Below are positions 42,592 to 50,469 of a stretch of 64,000 bases of DNA, in pieces. The position numbers and the translations under genes were made by a program. Source of the stretch: an uncultured Bacteroidales bacterium (GTDB lineage Bacteria; Bacteroidota; Bacteroidia; Bacteroidales; UBA932); the NCBI GenBank assembly GCA_900320185.1, contig ONRD01000018.1, positions 17,978 through 81,977 of the forward strand. The letters are read 5' to 3'. Position 1 is the stretch's first letter; every line of letters begins with the position of its first letter. A model generated the notes under the pieces. The model saw nothing but the letters and a program-made list of their open reading frames with translations. It was not told the DNA's origin and did no database searches.

Positions 42592-42819
42592 TCAATATCT
42601 TTTGATAAGTGCGCCCAAAGCAGTAATCCCCAACAAGACGACATCTATCCCGATCATGCATAGCGAATAGACGATGCCATCTTTCAATGTAGCAGAGGGA
42701 GTAAGTAAGATAATAAGCGCCAATAGAATAAGCCCAATCAGCAAGGACAACACCCACACTTGTACCAGATCCCGCAAATGCAAGCGATCTTTCATAAAGG
42801 CATCTCTCGACCGTGCCAT
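42592..42819 (-). CDS. Small two-helix membrane protein, last gene of an overlapping unknown operon
   Basis: A 75-residue protein (MARSRDAFMKDRLHLRDLVQ) with two strong hydrophobic helices, VWVLSLLIGLILLALIILL and LCMIGIDVVLLGITALGAL. The ATG at 42819 is 2 bp after the stop of the preceding gene, which decides this start against the longer frame to 42891. Family unknown. The context is four overlapping genes from 44194 to 42592. Confidence 0.65.
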   Translation of the reverse strand: MARSRDAFMKDRLHLRDLVQVWVLSLLIGLILLALIILLTPSATLKDGIVYSLCMIGIDVVLLGITALGALIKRY

Positions 42820-42821
42820 AA

Positions 42822-43211
42822 TCAGAAAATCAATTGGATTAGTAAGATAACAATCGCCAGAACCTCCCCGACATAAAGCACCAGTCTCCATTTCATCAGG
42901 ATCTCGGCATAGGATTCCATGAGATGGGAGCCAAAGCTATAAGAAAACAGGCTTGAACTGTTCGCTCGGCCCATCATCGCCATCTCCCAGAAACGAAATA
43001 ACAAGAAAAACGGGCAATTCCCTACAACCCCGCTGTCAATAATCTTCCACGCTTCCCATTTCGCATCAGCACTGCCATGCATCAGCAGCTTTCTCAGGCA
43101 GCGTCTTGCTTCCCTTTTATTCTGGTCAAGGGTATCGTCACCTGTAGCATAACGCTTCGCAGCATGCAACAGATCGTCTTCCATGAGCGGCCAGTCTTCT
43201 TTTGTATTACC
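42822..43211 (-). CDS. Unknown protein with C-terminal membrane helix
   Basis: A 129-residue protein, MGNTKEDWPLMEDDLLHAAK. Residues about 25-60 (KREARRCLRKLLMHGSADAK) look like a helical-repeat (Sel1-like) segment, and residues 108-129 form a membrane helix (LYVGEVLAIVILLIQLIF). The ATG at 43211 overlaps the stop of the upstream gene by 5 bases, a sign of translational coupling. The frame also extends to 43253. I do not recognise the family. Confidence 0.65.
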   Translation of the reverse strand, partial: GNTKEDWPLMEDDLLHAAKRYATGDDTLDQNKREARRCLRKLLMHGSADAKWEAWKIIDSGVVGNCPFFLLFRFWEMAMMGRANSSSLFSYSFGSHLMESYAEILMKWRLVLYVGEVLAIVILLIQLIF

Positions 43212-44034
43212 CATTTGTCTCCTCTGCATCAATAATCCGGTGAGTTTTGTCAATAATTGCCCGGAGTTTGCTAAAGGCCGAATTCACCTTGCCTTCATCA
43301 GACTGTTCAGGATTCTCGATAATACGTTTTACTCCCGGAGCAATGATTTCAGCAGTCGCTTGTTCATGACTGATTGCTATGCCTGCAACTTGACCATCAC
43401 TATAGATGAACTTAATGGCTCGGCCCCGTTTTTTTATGCGTGAAAGGGCCTGTATCGCTAAATCATTCACATGCAAATCGAAAGAAACCCCCTCGTAAGA
43501 TAATTCCCCCTTCCTGCTAACATTGTCAAAAACACAGGGCAATACCTCCTGGCCAGACTTGGAGTACATACCCATCTTTCGAGTAGCAACGTCCATGACA
43601 ACAAAGCCGAAATTGGATATCGTATTCGGGAAAAAGATCACACTACCCTCTGGGATGAGGATTTCACCGGAAGGAGAAAGCACCCTTGTTGATGTCACGC
43701 GATTCCACATATTAATGAGAACGCAATCATCAGAAGCATAGACAATTGCTGGCGGAGTTCCTTGCTGAGTCATGTCAAATGGCCGGACATTATACTTTTT
43801 CGCAATGAGAAATCTGCGGAAAAGTTGCCTGATATCTTCATTCTTGACATCTGACATGTGTGACCTTAAGATAGCATCTATATCCCAGCCTGCTGTTTCG
43901 GCGGTTTCAGTCAAAACTTGAATCGCTTCTTCAAGAGACAATGCGTTCTTGTGCCGGGAATAGTATGTCCTGGGCAGAGCTTTAGCCAAGAAGTCTTTCA
44001 ACTCTTTTTCAGAAAACGACTGTTGCATGTTCAA
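43207..44034 (-). CDS. Unknown cytoplasmic protein with a WG-repeat-like segment
   Basis: A 275-residue soluble protein (MNMQQSFSEKELKDFLAKAL). The N-terminal third is helical. Near residue 160 the text MGMYSKSGQEVLPCVFDNVS resembles a single WG/KWG repeat. A basic stretch RIKKRGRAIKFIYSDG follows. No enzyme motif is seen. It overlaps its upstream neighbour by about 20 bases and its downstream neighbour by 5. ATG 44028 is an alternative start. Function unknown. Confidence 0.7.
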   Translation of the reverse strand: MNMQQSFSEKELKDFLAKALPRTYYSRHKNALSLEEAIQVLTETAETAGWDIDAILRSHMSDVKNEDIRQLFRRFLIAKKYNVRPFDMTQQGTPPAIVYASDDCVLINMWNRVTSTRVLSPSGEILIPEGSVIFFPNTISNFGFVVMDVATRKMGMYSKSGQEVLPCVFDNVSRKGELSYEGVSFDLHVNDLAIQALSRIKKRGRAIKFIYSDGQVAGIAISHEQATAEIIAPGVKRIIENPEQSDEGKVNSAFSKLRAIIDKTHRIIDAEETNG

Positions 44035-44194
44035 TCTTTTTAGCGCTTGGATATCTTAGCTGTACTAACCGGGTAGCCCTTTCCTTGTTGTTCAATAGCC
44101 GTGAAGCTTCAAACATATCCATTTCCTGCTCATAATGGACAGGTATGCCGTCCACGGTAGCGTAGATGCGGCATCTTCGTGTTGTGTTACTCAT
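44009..44194 (-). CDS. Small unknown protein, first gene of the overlapping operon
   Basis: A 61-residue protein, MSNTTRRCRIYATVDGIPVH then YEQEMDMFEASRLLNNKERA, rich in charged residues and ending HATVVF. It is soluble, with a beta-hairpin-like start and a helix. It overlaps the following gene by about 20 bases. No family recognised. The 258 bp upstream (44195-44452) hold nothing I can name. Confidence 0.6.
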   Translation of the reverse strand: MSNTTRRCRIYATVDGIPVHYEQEMDMFEASRLLNNKERATRLVQLRYPSAKKIEHATVVF

Positions 44195-44452
44195 AACATT
44201 TTGATTATTTGTTGTCTATATGACATTCTCGAATAAGGACATCTTTACCCTGCCATCACTACGATGAACAGAAACGCGGTAATGAATAATTGCATACATG
44301 GCTGTTAGTGTTTAATTGGTCCCTAAATAGGACAAAAGTGTGGAGCTTTACGTTTATACAGGAAAACCTTAGAGCAAATGTACAACTCTACTCTCGTATT
44401 GAGGGAACACAGAATTATGCCGACCAGCCAATACAAGTGATGAATGGTGCAC

Positions 44453-44839
44453 TCATCGTTTCGCCCTCCAGATTCGTCCGGGAGCCACTTCATCCAGGAC
44501 ATAAAGACAGGCGTAGCGGATCTTGTTCCTGTTTTCCTGTTTATAAGCCGCAATCGGGTGAGATGCGATCAGTGGATCCCCCGAGGACTCCTTGCAGAAG
44601 AGGGCGACAATGCGGCCCTTCTCCATCAGATCCCGAAACGGGGCCGGGTCCACACCGAAATCGAAGCGCCAGGCCGACAGCCGGAAAGGAGGAGTGGGTG
44701 TCCTCCTATAGGAGAATTCCCTCCACGACCCACTTTGGAGAAGGTCTTCCACAAGATCCTGACGACCGTGCGTGCGGAGGAGATACCATGCGGACGACTG
44801 GTCCGCCCAGAGGTCAAATTCTTTTCTTTCGCTGTTCAT
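44453..44839 (-). CDS. Unknown 128-residue protein
   Basis: MNSERKEFDLWADQSSAWYL begins a soluble protein rich in Trp, Arg and aromatic residues (SWREFSYRRTPTPPFRLSAW, RFDFGVDPAPF). The frame is open to 45058, over the preceding gene, but the ATG at 44839 lies 7 bp after that gene's stop. The segment KGRIVALFCKESSGDPLIAS and the Tyr-rich end look like a compact alpha/beta domain. I do not recognise it. It is paired with 44847-45104 and divergent from the WYL regulator. Confidence 0.6.
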   Translation of the reverse strand: MNSERKEFDLWADQSSAWYLLRTHGRQDLVEDLLQSGSWREFSYRRTPTPPFRLSAWRFDFGVDPAPFRDLMEKGRIVALFCKESSGDPLIASHPIAAYKQENRNKIRYACLYVLDEVAPGRIWRAKR

Positions 44840-44846
44840 AATGTAT

Positions 44847-45104
44847 TCAAAAATAGCGTGACAAGGATTGATAGAGTTCGGCACATTCTTGATCTGCAAG
44901 AGGGCCGTCGAGAAGAGCCGTGAGTTCCTGCTTTGCCCGTCGGATGTCGCCCCTGCGAAGCAGGCGGCTGACCAACACCCAGGCTCCCGGCATGTACCTG
45001 GCATTCGGGGTTTCTTTGAGGAAAGAGCATATCTCAGGAACGAAAACATCGCTCTCAAGGAGTTGATCCCATCCCGGGAAGGGGGCTTTTTGCATTGACT
45101 TCAT
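44847..45104 (-). CDS. Unknown 85-residue protein divergent from the WYL regulator
   Basis: MKSMQKAPFPGWDQLLESDV continues with helices VPEICSFLKETPNARYMPGA and VSRLLRRGDIRRAKQELTAL. It looks like a small helical-repeat (TPR-like) protein. The 102-bp gap to the divergent WYL gene should hold both promoters. With 44453-44839 it forms a two-gene unit that the WYL protein could control. Function unknown. Confidence 0.6.
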   Translation of the reverse strand: MKSMQKAPFPGWDQLLESDVFVPEICSFLKETPNARYMPGAWVLVSRLLRRGDIRRAKQELTALLDGPLADQECAELYQSLSRYF

Positions 45105-45206
45105 CTATGATTGAATTGGTTTCCGCTTGCAAAGGTATAGCATACTTGCGCAGGATTATTGCACAAGTGATATTATTTCTCTATTTTCGCAGAAACCTTC
45201 CATATA

Positions 45207-46001
45207 ATGGCCAAACCGCTCCGAAGATACATCTGGCTCATCGAGACAGTCAGCCGTGCCGGTTCCATCTCCTATGCGGATATCCGTCGGAAATGGATCC
45301 AGTCCCCGGTCAACGACCTCGGAGAGCGGGACTATCCGAGGCGGACCTTCCTTTCCCATATCGAGGAGATCAAGGAACTGTTCGGCCTATCCATCCTCTG
45401 CGACAGGAGGAACGGTTACCGATACTATATCGTCGTGGAGGAGAGCGACCCCCGCCGGGAGGATCTGATCGGCGCGCTGTCTCTCAGCGTCAAACTGCTG
45501 GAGAACCAGGATCTGCAGGAAAGGGTGAAAATTACGTCTTGGAATTTCAACAACCGACATATCCCGCCACTTCTGGAGGCCATCGAGCAGAAACGCTCCG
45601 TGGATATCGCCCATGCGCTGGACGAAAGCGACTACACGAAGGAGGAATTGGACACGCTTCACATGAATTCCCAATCGGATTCTGTAGTCAGATTACCAGA
45701 CGAGGAGTTTTTTTCCGAGAGCATCTTCCAGATGACTACACGGATCCAACCCTATTTCCTTGAGTTCGTCAACCATACTTGGTTTTTGCTTGCCTATGTC
45801 CCCGCGAGGCATCGGATGGAGGTTTTCAGACTGGTCAGGATCACCGCGCTGGAGGTGATGGAGAATCTCCCATTCGTCAGAAACGACGCCCTCTCTTTCG
45901 AGCAGGTCCGTCAGGAGATCCTTTCCAGGCACAACCCCGGCCGGCGGACTGTCCTGAACGATGCTGACGAATACCATCTATTCAATGAGTTTAACCGATA
46001 A
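45207..46001 (+). CDS. WYL-domain transcriptional regulator
   Basis: A 264-residue protein. An N-terminal winged helix (residues about 5-75) includes IWLIETVSRAGSISYADIRR, RTFLSHIEEIKELFGLSI and a wing ILCDRRNGYRYYIV. The middle is helical and the C-terminal half is WYL-like: IQPYFLEFVNHTWFLLAYVP then RMEVFRLVRITALEV. WYL proteins sense nucleic acids or nucleotides and often control phage-defence genes. It is divergent from two small genes and overlaps or abuts the HEXXH protein downstream, so both sides are candidate targets. A weak TATTTTCG lies at about 45182. Confidence 0.85.
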   Translation: MAKPLRRYIWLIETVSRAGSISYADIRRKWIQSPVNDLGERDYPRRTFLSHIEEIKELFGLSILCDRRNGYRYYIVVEESDPRREDLIGALSLSVKLLENQDLQERVKITSWNFNNRHIPPLLEAIEQKRSVDIAHALDESDYTKEELDTLHMNSQSDSVVRLPDEEFFSESIFQMTTRIQPYFLEFVNHTWFLLAYVPARHRMEVFRLVRITALEVMENLPFVRNDALSFEQVRQEILSRHNPGRRTVLNDADEYHLFNEFNR

Positions 46002-46014
46002 TAACAATCAAGCA

Positions 46015-46800
46015 ATGGGAGTGTTCAATGAAATAGATTTTAACAAGGACGGCGACGGTAACTATATCGACCCCATCTCAGAAGAGAACCGTGCTGACAA
46101 AGTTTTTTACGAATTCCGTCCATTACCGGAAGACAAGAATCTGTATGTGGATTTCAATCAGGATAATCCCCAGTTGAAGGATGCCGACTTGGAAAAAGCC
46201 GTTCTGGTTTTTCAAGGAATTGCCCTAGAATGCAAGATTCCTCTGGCTGCCGGTGCGGTCAAATTGGGAATCATTCCTGAAAAGGAGAAAACATTATCCG
46301 CCTATCCCGATCCGACAACGATTCGTGTAAAATATAAGCCACTCGGCCAACACCGTCCAAAACATGAAGGAATCCCGTTCATCGATATTGACTGGGATGA
46401 CATTAAGGCTAGTTATGCAGGTGAACCTGCAAAAGCGCTCGTCATCGTTCTGCTGCACGAGTACATGCACGAACTGATGTCAACGGAAAGTGTTCAATTC
46501 TCTTATAACGATGCCTACTATGTCCAAAAGGAAGAGGCTCTGGCAAACGCTTTAACTCTGAAAGCTTTGGACCTTTCTGATGACAAGTCGCTGCTTGAGT
46601 TCGCCTTAGGGTTCATGGCCCACCAGCCCCAGGAATTTGGCTACCGATACGGCATCGAAATCTTCCGCATCTCAGGGAATAAAACCATCGATGAGATGGC
46701 CTGTGAATGGAAGCGGGAGAAGGAAGGCTTCTGCAAACCCTCCAAAGAGGAAAAGGAAGGCTTCTACCGCAGGGTGATGGCGGGAATCGTGAATAATTGA
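46015..46800 (+). CDS. Putative zinc metallopeptidase-like protein (HEXXH)
   Basis: A 261-residue soluble protein. The motif IVLLHEYMHELMSTES contains His-Glu-Tyr-Met-His, a zinc HEXXH site, and EEALANAL about 40 residues later could supply the third ligand. The family is not recognised; the arrangement is like ImmA/IrrE peptidases, which cut repressors, but the rest of the sequence does not obviously match. Starts at 46015 (MGVFNEIDFN) or 45985 (MSLTDNNNQ) are possible; the second overlaps the WYL stop by 17 bases. Coupling with the WYL gene suggests a regulatory pair. Confidence 0.7.
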   Translation: MGVFNEIDFNKDGDGNYIDPISEENRADKVFYEFRPLPEDKNLYVDFNQDNPQLKDADLEKAVLVFQGIALECKIPLAAGAVKLGIIPEKEKTLSAYPDPTTIRVKYKPLGQHRPKHEGIPFIDIDWDDIKASYAGEPAKALVIVLLHEYMHELMSTESVQFSYNDAYYVQKEEALANALTLKALDLSDDKSLLEFALGFMAHQPQEFGYRYGIEIFRISGNKTIDEMACEWKREKEGFCKPSKEEKEGFYRRVMAGIVNN

Positions 46801-46896
46801 ACTGACCCCTGCCGTGAGGTATAAGTGCGTGAGGATGACTTCTGTTGAGGCTTCTTCATGTTTCACTCCTCATACTTGTCTGCTTGCTGATAACCG

Positions 46897-47337
46897 TTAG
46901 CGAGAAAAAGATCTTTCTTTTTCTAAGGTTGCATCTTTATTCTCTGAATCCAAGAATTTAAAGTACTTATTCCAATATGACTTTTGATTCCTGGTTAACT
47001 TCTTTGTCTTCCCGAACCGAACGCTAATGAGGTCTAATCTATCTTTAGGAGAAACACTAAGTTTCTGAATAAAGTCATCTCTTTCCCCATTCTCCAGAGT
47101 TTCGATTTTATTGAGAGGCATCAAATAATTATCAATTGATTTTACATTCTCCTCATAGAGGAACTGAACATATCTTTCTCGCCTATATACAGAATCATCA
47201 TTGTATATTACCGACGTGTCAGGAGTCGAAAAGACAAAGACATCATCGTCATCTTTTCCTATGATATAACCAATTAGAATATTCCTTTCATCCAGTTTGC
47301 GTAAAACTGTTGCTCCCATTTGAAAATATTTTTGCAT
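46897..47337 (-). CDS. Unknown acidic protein overlapping its upstream partner
   Basis: A 146-residue protein, MQKYFQMGATVLRKLDERNI then IIGKDDDDVFVFSTPDTSVI, with a beta-rich first half and a basic helical end (KTKKLTRNQKSYWNKYFKFL). It overlaps 47274-47723 by 46-64 bases depending on start (47337 or 47319). The two are read in different frames of the same strand, and coupled translation is likely. Family unknown. It is more A+T-rich than the surrounding genes. Confidence 0.55.
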   Translation of the reverse strand: MQKYFQMGATVLRKLDERNILIGYIIGKDDDDVFVFSTPDTSVIYNDDSVYRRERYVQFLYEENVKSIDNYLMPLNKIETLENGERDDFIQKLSVSPKDRLDLISVRFGKTKKLTRNQKSYWNKYFKFLDSENKDATLEKERSFSR

Positions 47338-47723
47338 TCCTCCGAATTCATCGACGAGGTACCATTATAGAGAAGGGCCACGTAGATAAGCGGCTTTTCT
47401 TGACCCACAGAATAACAGTAGCGTGACAACATTTTCTTGGCCACCTGATCTGCTCTCGTTGCATCAATCTCAATAATCAGTTCGTATTCTTCATTATTTG
47501 GATTGTTGATCCAAATGTCAGCTTTATCTTTGGAATTATCGAATAATCGCTTTTCGATATTCTCACCCAAGGTTGCGTTAGTATCAAAGCACTTAGCCAC
47601 CTTATTTTGAAAACGCTCAATATCTTTATGCGTTCGTAGTGAATTACCGGATAGTTGTTTTCGCATATCAGATGTCAAGCACATCTTGATTTTCTCAGTA
47701 ACGAAATCAGTTATTCGAGACAT
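47274..47723 (-). CDS. Unknown protein, possibly nuclease-fold
   Basis: A 149-residue protein, MSRITDFVTEKIKMCLTSDM. The segment KADIWINNPNNEEYELIIEI followed by DATRADQVAKKMLSRYCYS has spaced acidic residues on a beta hairpin, then a helix, which could be a degenerate PD-(D/E)xK nuclease core. A following strand PLIYVALLYNG fits that fold. No catalytic Lys is clear, so this is only a suggestion. The frame reaches 47741 (MFKLHT). Together with 46897-47337 it forms a two-gene unit of unknown role. Confidence 0.55.
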   Translation of the reverse strand: MSRITDFVTEKIKMCLTSDMRKQLSGNSLRTHKDIERFQNKVAKCFDTNATLGENIEKRLFDNSKDKADIWINNPNNEEYELIIEIDATRADQVAKKMLSRYCYSVGQEKPLIYVALLYNGTSSMNSEECKNIFKWEQQFYANWMKGIF

Positions 47724-47923
47724 AGTATGAAGTTTAAACAATTGTTACACTGTCATTCCCAGACTTTGATCGTCTTCCTAGGTTTTCTCCCGGTCAGGGG
47801 CTGACTGGAGCGCGTAGCCAGGAAGCAAACTCCTGGCTTGCGATTAAAGATAAACATTATTTCAAAGATTCCCAAGGCCATCTTCTCTGCATTTACACAG
47901 TTCTGGATGACGAACTTTCACGT

Positions 47924-48355
47924 TTAATACAAGGAGCGCTCATCGAACATTTCACGCGGCATGATCGACGTGGTGTTCTCGACTTTATAGTAGGGGCGGC
48001 TGTCGTATGTGTACGGTGCAGCCATAACAGCCGGAGCCGGGAACCAAATGGCAATGACTTTCTGGTTGGGCCTTTCGGGGACATCGACATATTGCGCGTA
48101 GAGGTCAATGGCAGGTGAGAACTTGCGCATTTCCTTGGCGATATCCTGACGTGTCTGGTCGGCCACATCCTGACCTAGAATCTTCAGCGACTTGGGGTGG
48201 ATACCGAAAAAGAGCCAGCCTCCCTCGGTGTTTAGGAAGGCGCAGCCGGACTGCATCCCAGCAACCAACTCTCCGGTGGTCTTTTTGACCTCCAAAATGC
48301 GGCTTTCATCGCGGTGGATGATGGTCTCTATGTCGTGTATTGTCAGCTCCTTCAT
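47924..48355 (-). pseudogene. AlbA_2 (Schlafen-like) DNA-binding protein, N-terminal fragment
   Basis: A 143-residue ORF matching the N-terminal AlbA_2 domain of putative ATP-dependent DNA-binding proteins: HRDESRILEVKKTTGELVAG, CAFLNTEGGWLFFGIHPKSL, VIAIWFPAP and RPYYKVENTTSIMPREMFDE. Full-length members run to about 350-500 residues with an HTH tail. Here the frame ends at ERSLY soon after the domain, and the next 180 bp (47742-47923) show no matching continuation. I read it as a truncated remnant, though a stand-alone domain is possible. Confidence 0.7.
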
Positions 48356-48828
48356 TCGGCTCTATATTAGTTTCACAAATGTACGAAAAGAAATCCGGGC
48401 AGCAATCAATATTCACGAGGAAGAATCCGCAGGATGAAAAATAGACAAGTTTATCTGTAATGCACGCGATATCAGGCGTTTTCCAGCGCTTTATACGACC
48501 GAATATGATGCAAAAACAACAGCGAGACAAACATTATTTTGCTTATCTCGCTGTAAATCTGTATGTTAAGAGTGAAACTTTCTCTTAATACTCCTCCTCG
48601 TTGAAGGTGGACTTTGATTCTTGTAAGTAGTTTATCTTTAACAAGTTAGGTTGTGGCCAAAAACTTTGGGAAGTCGCTTGGAAGTCTGAGACGAGCCGAG
48701 GGGTGGTTATTCAGACATTTATACCGATATTGGAAAGGGGTAAGAAAATTTCTAAAAAGTAGTAAGAAAACTAGAATTAATAGGGAGAAAAACATATCTT
48801 TGCAGATAATAATGCCATAGCTATAACC
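48356..48828. other. 473-bp gap without a gene; contains a hairpin
   Basis: No convincing ORF is seen. ACAGCGAGA (48519-48527) and TCTCGCTGT (48546-48554) form a perfect 9-bp inverted repeat with an 18-base loop. Read on the minus strand it is followed by a T-rich run (TTGTTTTT), so it may be a terminator of something lost from this strand. The right end holds the Fic promoter. Confidence 0.5.
48795..48802 (+). promoter_or_regulatory. -7 box of the Fic gene
   Basis: TATCTTTG is an exact TAnnTTTG match 26 bases before the start at 48829. No -33 TTG is obvious; the upstream 60 bases are very rich in A. Confidence 0.55.
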
Positions 48829-49824
48829 ATGAAAGATCAATTGACAGCCTTGATTGAGCAATATAAGCAATTGGGTATTGATTGCCAGATAGACTACGAG
48901 AAGTTCTATCTGTACTCGATCATTACCCATTCCACCGCTATTGAAGGGTCGACGGTTACGGAAATAGAAAACCAGCTTCTCTTCGACGAGGGAATCACCG
49001 CGAAAGGGAAACCTCTCATGGAGCAAATGATGAACCTGGATTTGAGGCGTGCCTATGAAGAGAGCATTCGCCTTGCCAAGAATCATACGGACATTACTGT
49101 CGACATTCTGAAGGCCCTGTCCCATCTGGTCATGCAGAATACTGGCTCGACATACAAGACTGTCCTCGGCGACTTCTCATCCGCAAATGGCGACCTCCGG
49201 ATAGTCAATGTCACCGCTGGCGTCGGGGGACGCTCCTATCTGAGTTACAAGAAGGTTCCCGCCAAATTGCAGGAGTTCTGCGACTGGCTCAATGCCCAGC
49301 GCCAGCGTCCCATGTCCCTGTCGGAACGTTATGACTTGAGTTTCGAGGCTCATTACCGCCTGGTGACCATCCATCCCTGGGCCGATGGAAACGGACGCAT
49401 GGCCCGTCTCGTCATGAATCAGATCCAATTTGAATTCGGCTTGATTCCTGCCAAGGTGCTCAAGGAAGACAAAGGGGATTATATCAATGCGCTCATCGCA
49501 ACCCGGGAGGCGGATGATATGTCCATTTTCCTTGAATTTATGACGGACGAAATGGTCAAGACACTGTCCGCAGACATCGAGGCATTTCTTAAGTCGATTG
49601 ACGATGATGGGGAGAATAGTCAATTGAAAGGGGAGAAAAAACAAAAAAGTAGGGAGAAAATTCTCCAACTTCTCAGAGATCACCCTAACTATTCGGCCCG
49701 CAAACTCGCTGAAATAATCGGAATAACTCCCAAAGCCATCGAAAAGCACCTTGCAAAACTCAAAGCCGCGGGTCTCATCCGAAGAGAAGGCCCGGACAAA
49801 GGCGGTTCTTGGACGGTGTTATAA
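48829..49824 (+). CDS. Fic-domain protein with C-terminal winged helix
   Basis: A 331-residue protein. The catalytic loop is TIHPWADGNGRMARLVMN, the Fic motif HPF-x-x-GNGR-x-x-R with Trp in place of Phe. Near residue 35 THSTAIEGSTVTEIENQLL carries the N-terminal inhibitory motif (S/T-x-x-x-E-G), so this is a self-inhibited class. The flap region LGDFSSANGDLRI precedes it. A winged helix-turn-helix closes the protein (NYSARKLAEIIGITPKAIEK). Fic enzymes usually transfer AMP to protein hydroxyls. Such Fic-HTH proteins are common, mostly orphan, in Bacteroidales. It is convergent with an ADP-ribosylglycohydrolase fragment. Confidence 0.92.
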   Translation: MKDQLTALIEQYKQLGIDCQIDYEKFYLYSIITHSTAIEGSTVTEIENQLLFDEGITAKGKPLMEQMMNLDLRRAYEESIRLAKNHTDITVDILKALSHLVMQNTGSTYKTVLGDFSSANGDLRIVNVTAGVGGRSYLSYKKVPAKLQEFCDWLNAQRQRPMSLSERYDLSFEAHYRLVTIHPWADGNGRMARLVMNQIQFEFGLIPAKVLKEDKGDYINALIATREADDMSIFLEFMTDEMVKTLSADIEAFLKSIDDDGENSQLKGEKKQKSREKILQLLRDHPNYSARKLAEIIGITPKAIEKHLAKLKAAGLIRREGPDKGGSWTVL

Positions 49825-49860
49825 TCCATGTGAGGGTGTTGGTCTAGGCTCGAGAATTAG

Positions 49861-50013
49861 TTACTTGTACATAGCATTATATGCGTTGGCAAGTGTCATG
49901 ACTGGGTCATCCGTGAAACGATTGTATTTCGCTAGAAACGGGAAATCCGTTCGTTTGATGTTGTGGAATTCGTAAGGAGATCCTACGATATCACCGACGA
50001 TAGCTCCAAGCAT
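49861..50013 (-). pseudogene. ADP-ribosylglycohydrolase N-terminal fragment
   Basis: A 50-residue ORF reading MLGAIVGDIVGSPYEFHNIK then FPFLAKYNRFTDDPVMTLAN, the start of the DraG/ADP-ribosylglycohydrolase family, where FTDDTVMT holds metal ligands. Thr is replaced by Pro here, and the frame ends at NAMYK, far short of the usual 250-300 residues. It is therefore a remnant. It lies 8 bp after the small Cys-rich gene on the same strand, so the two may once have formed an operon. Confidence 0.75.
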
Positions 50014-50021
50014 ATTCCCGC

Positions 50022-50222
50022 CTACTTGAATCGTTGATCCCATTGTGAGCAGGAAGCCATGCCCTGCATGGAGCAGCCGTTGAATCCGCCGCCTGCGCAG
50101 CGAGCCCTTTCACTATTGTCGAAATCAACCCACTTGTGCCAGAAGTCGGCTGAAGTGCGCCCGCACCAGCAGGAGCATGTTGCGCATACGCGCCAGTCAC
50201 TAGGTACTTTGTTATTCGCCAT
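50022..50222 (-). CDS. Small cysteine-rich protein, putative zinc-binding
   Basis: A 66-residue protein: MANNKVPSDWRVCATCSCWC, then GRTSADFWHKWVDFDNSE, CAGGGFNGCSMQGM and CSQW. The pattern C-x-x-C-x-x-W-x-G-R with later spaced Cys looks like a small zinc-ribbon-like family seen in many Gram-negative bacteria. I recall similar text but cannot name the family. The six or more Cys at regular spacing and a sensible start support it as a real gene. Confidence 0.6.
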   Translation of the reverse strand: MANNKVPSDWRVCATCSCWCGRTSADFWHKWVDFDNSERARCAGGGFNGCSMQGMASCSQWDQRFK

Positions 50223-50469
50223 GTTGTCGTTGTTTATTAATAGATACCGTGTTTTATCGGTTTTCTTTCATTAAGATGAGAAAAGGCCCGCACCATTTCT
50301 TTTTGATGGAGCCAAGCGCCATGGCAAGTTCAGACCGACCGATGACTCCAGACGGGTGGAAGATTCTTACATCTTATTTCCACAGACGGAATTCCTATAA
50401 AAACATCAATTCAAGAGTAAGAATCATGTCATTTTCCGGTATATCTTCCCGAACCAAGCGTTTATTGCC
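50223..50469. other. Gap of 247 bp between divergent small genes
   Basis: A 74-codon plus-strand frame (50249-50473) exists but its composition is random-looking and it has no supporting context. I see no structured element or clear promoter box. Confidence 0.4.

Noticed and set aside
42503-42757. 84-codon minus-strand ORF (MGVVLADWAYSIG...)
   Set aside because: It overlaps the better-supported two-helix membrane gene at 42592-42819 in another frame and has an unlikely composition of Cys, Trp and Tyr.
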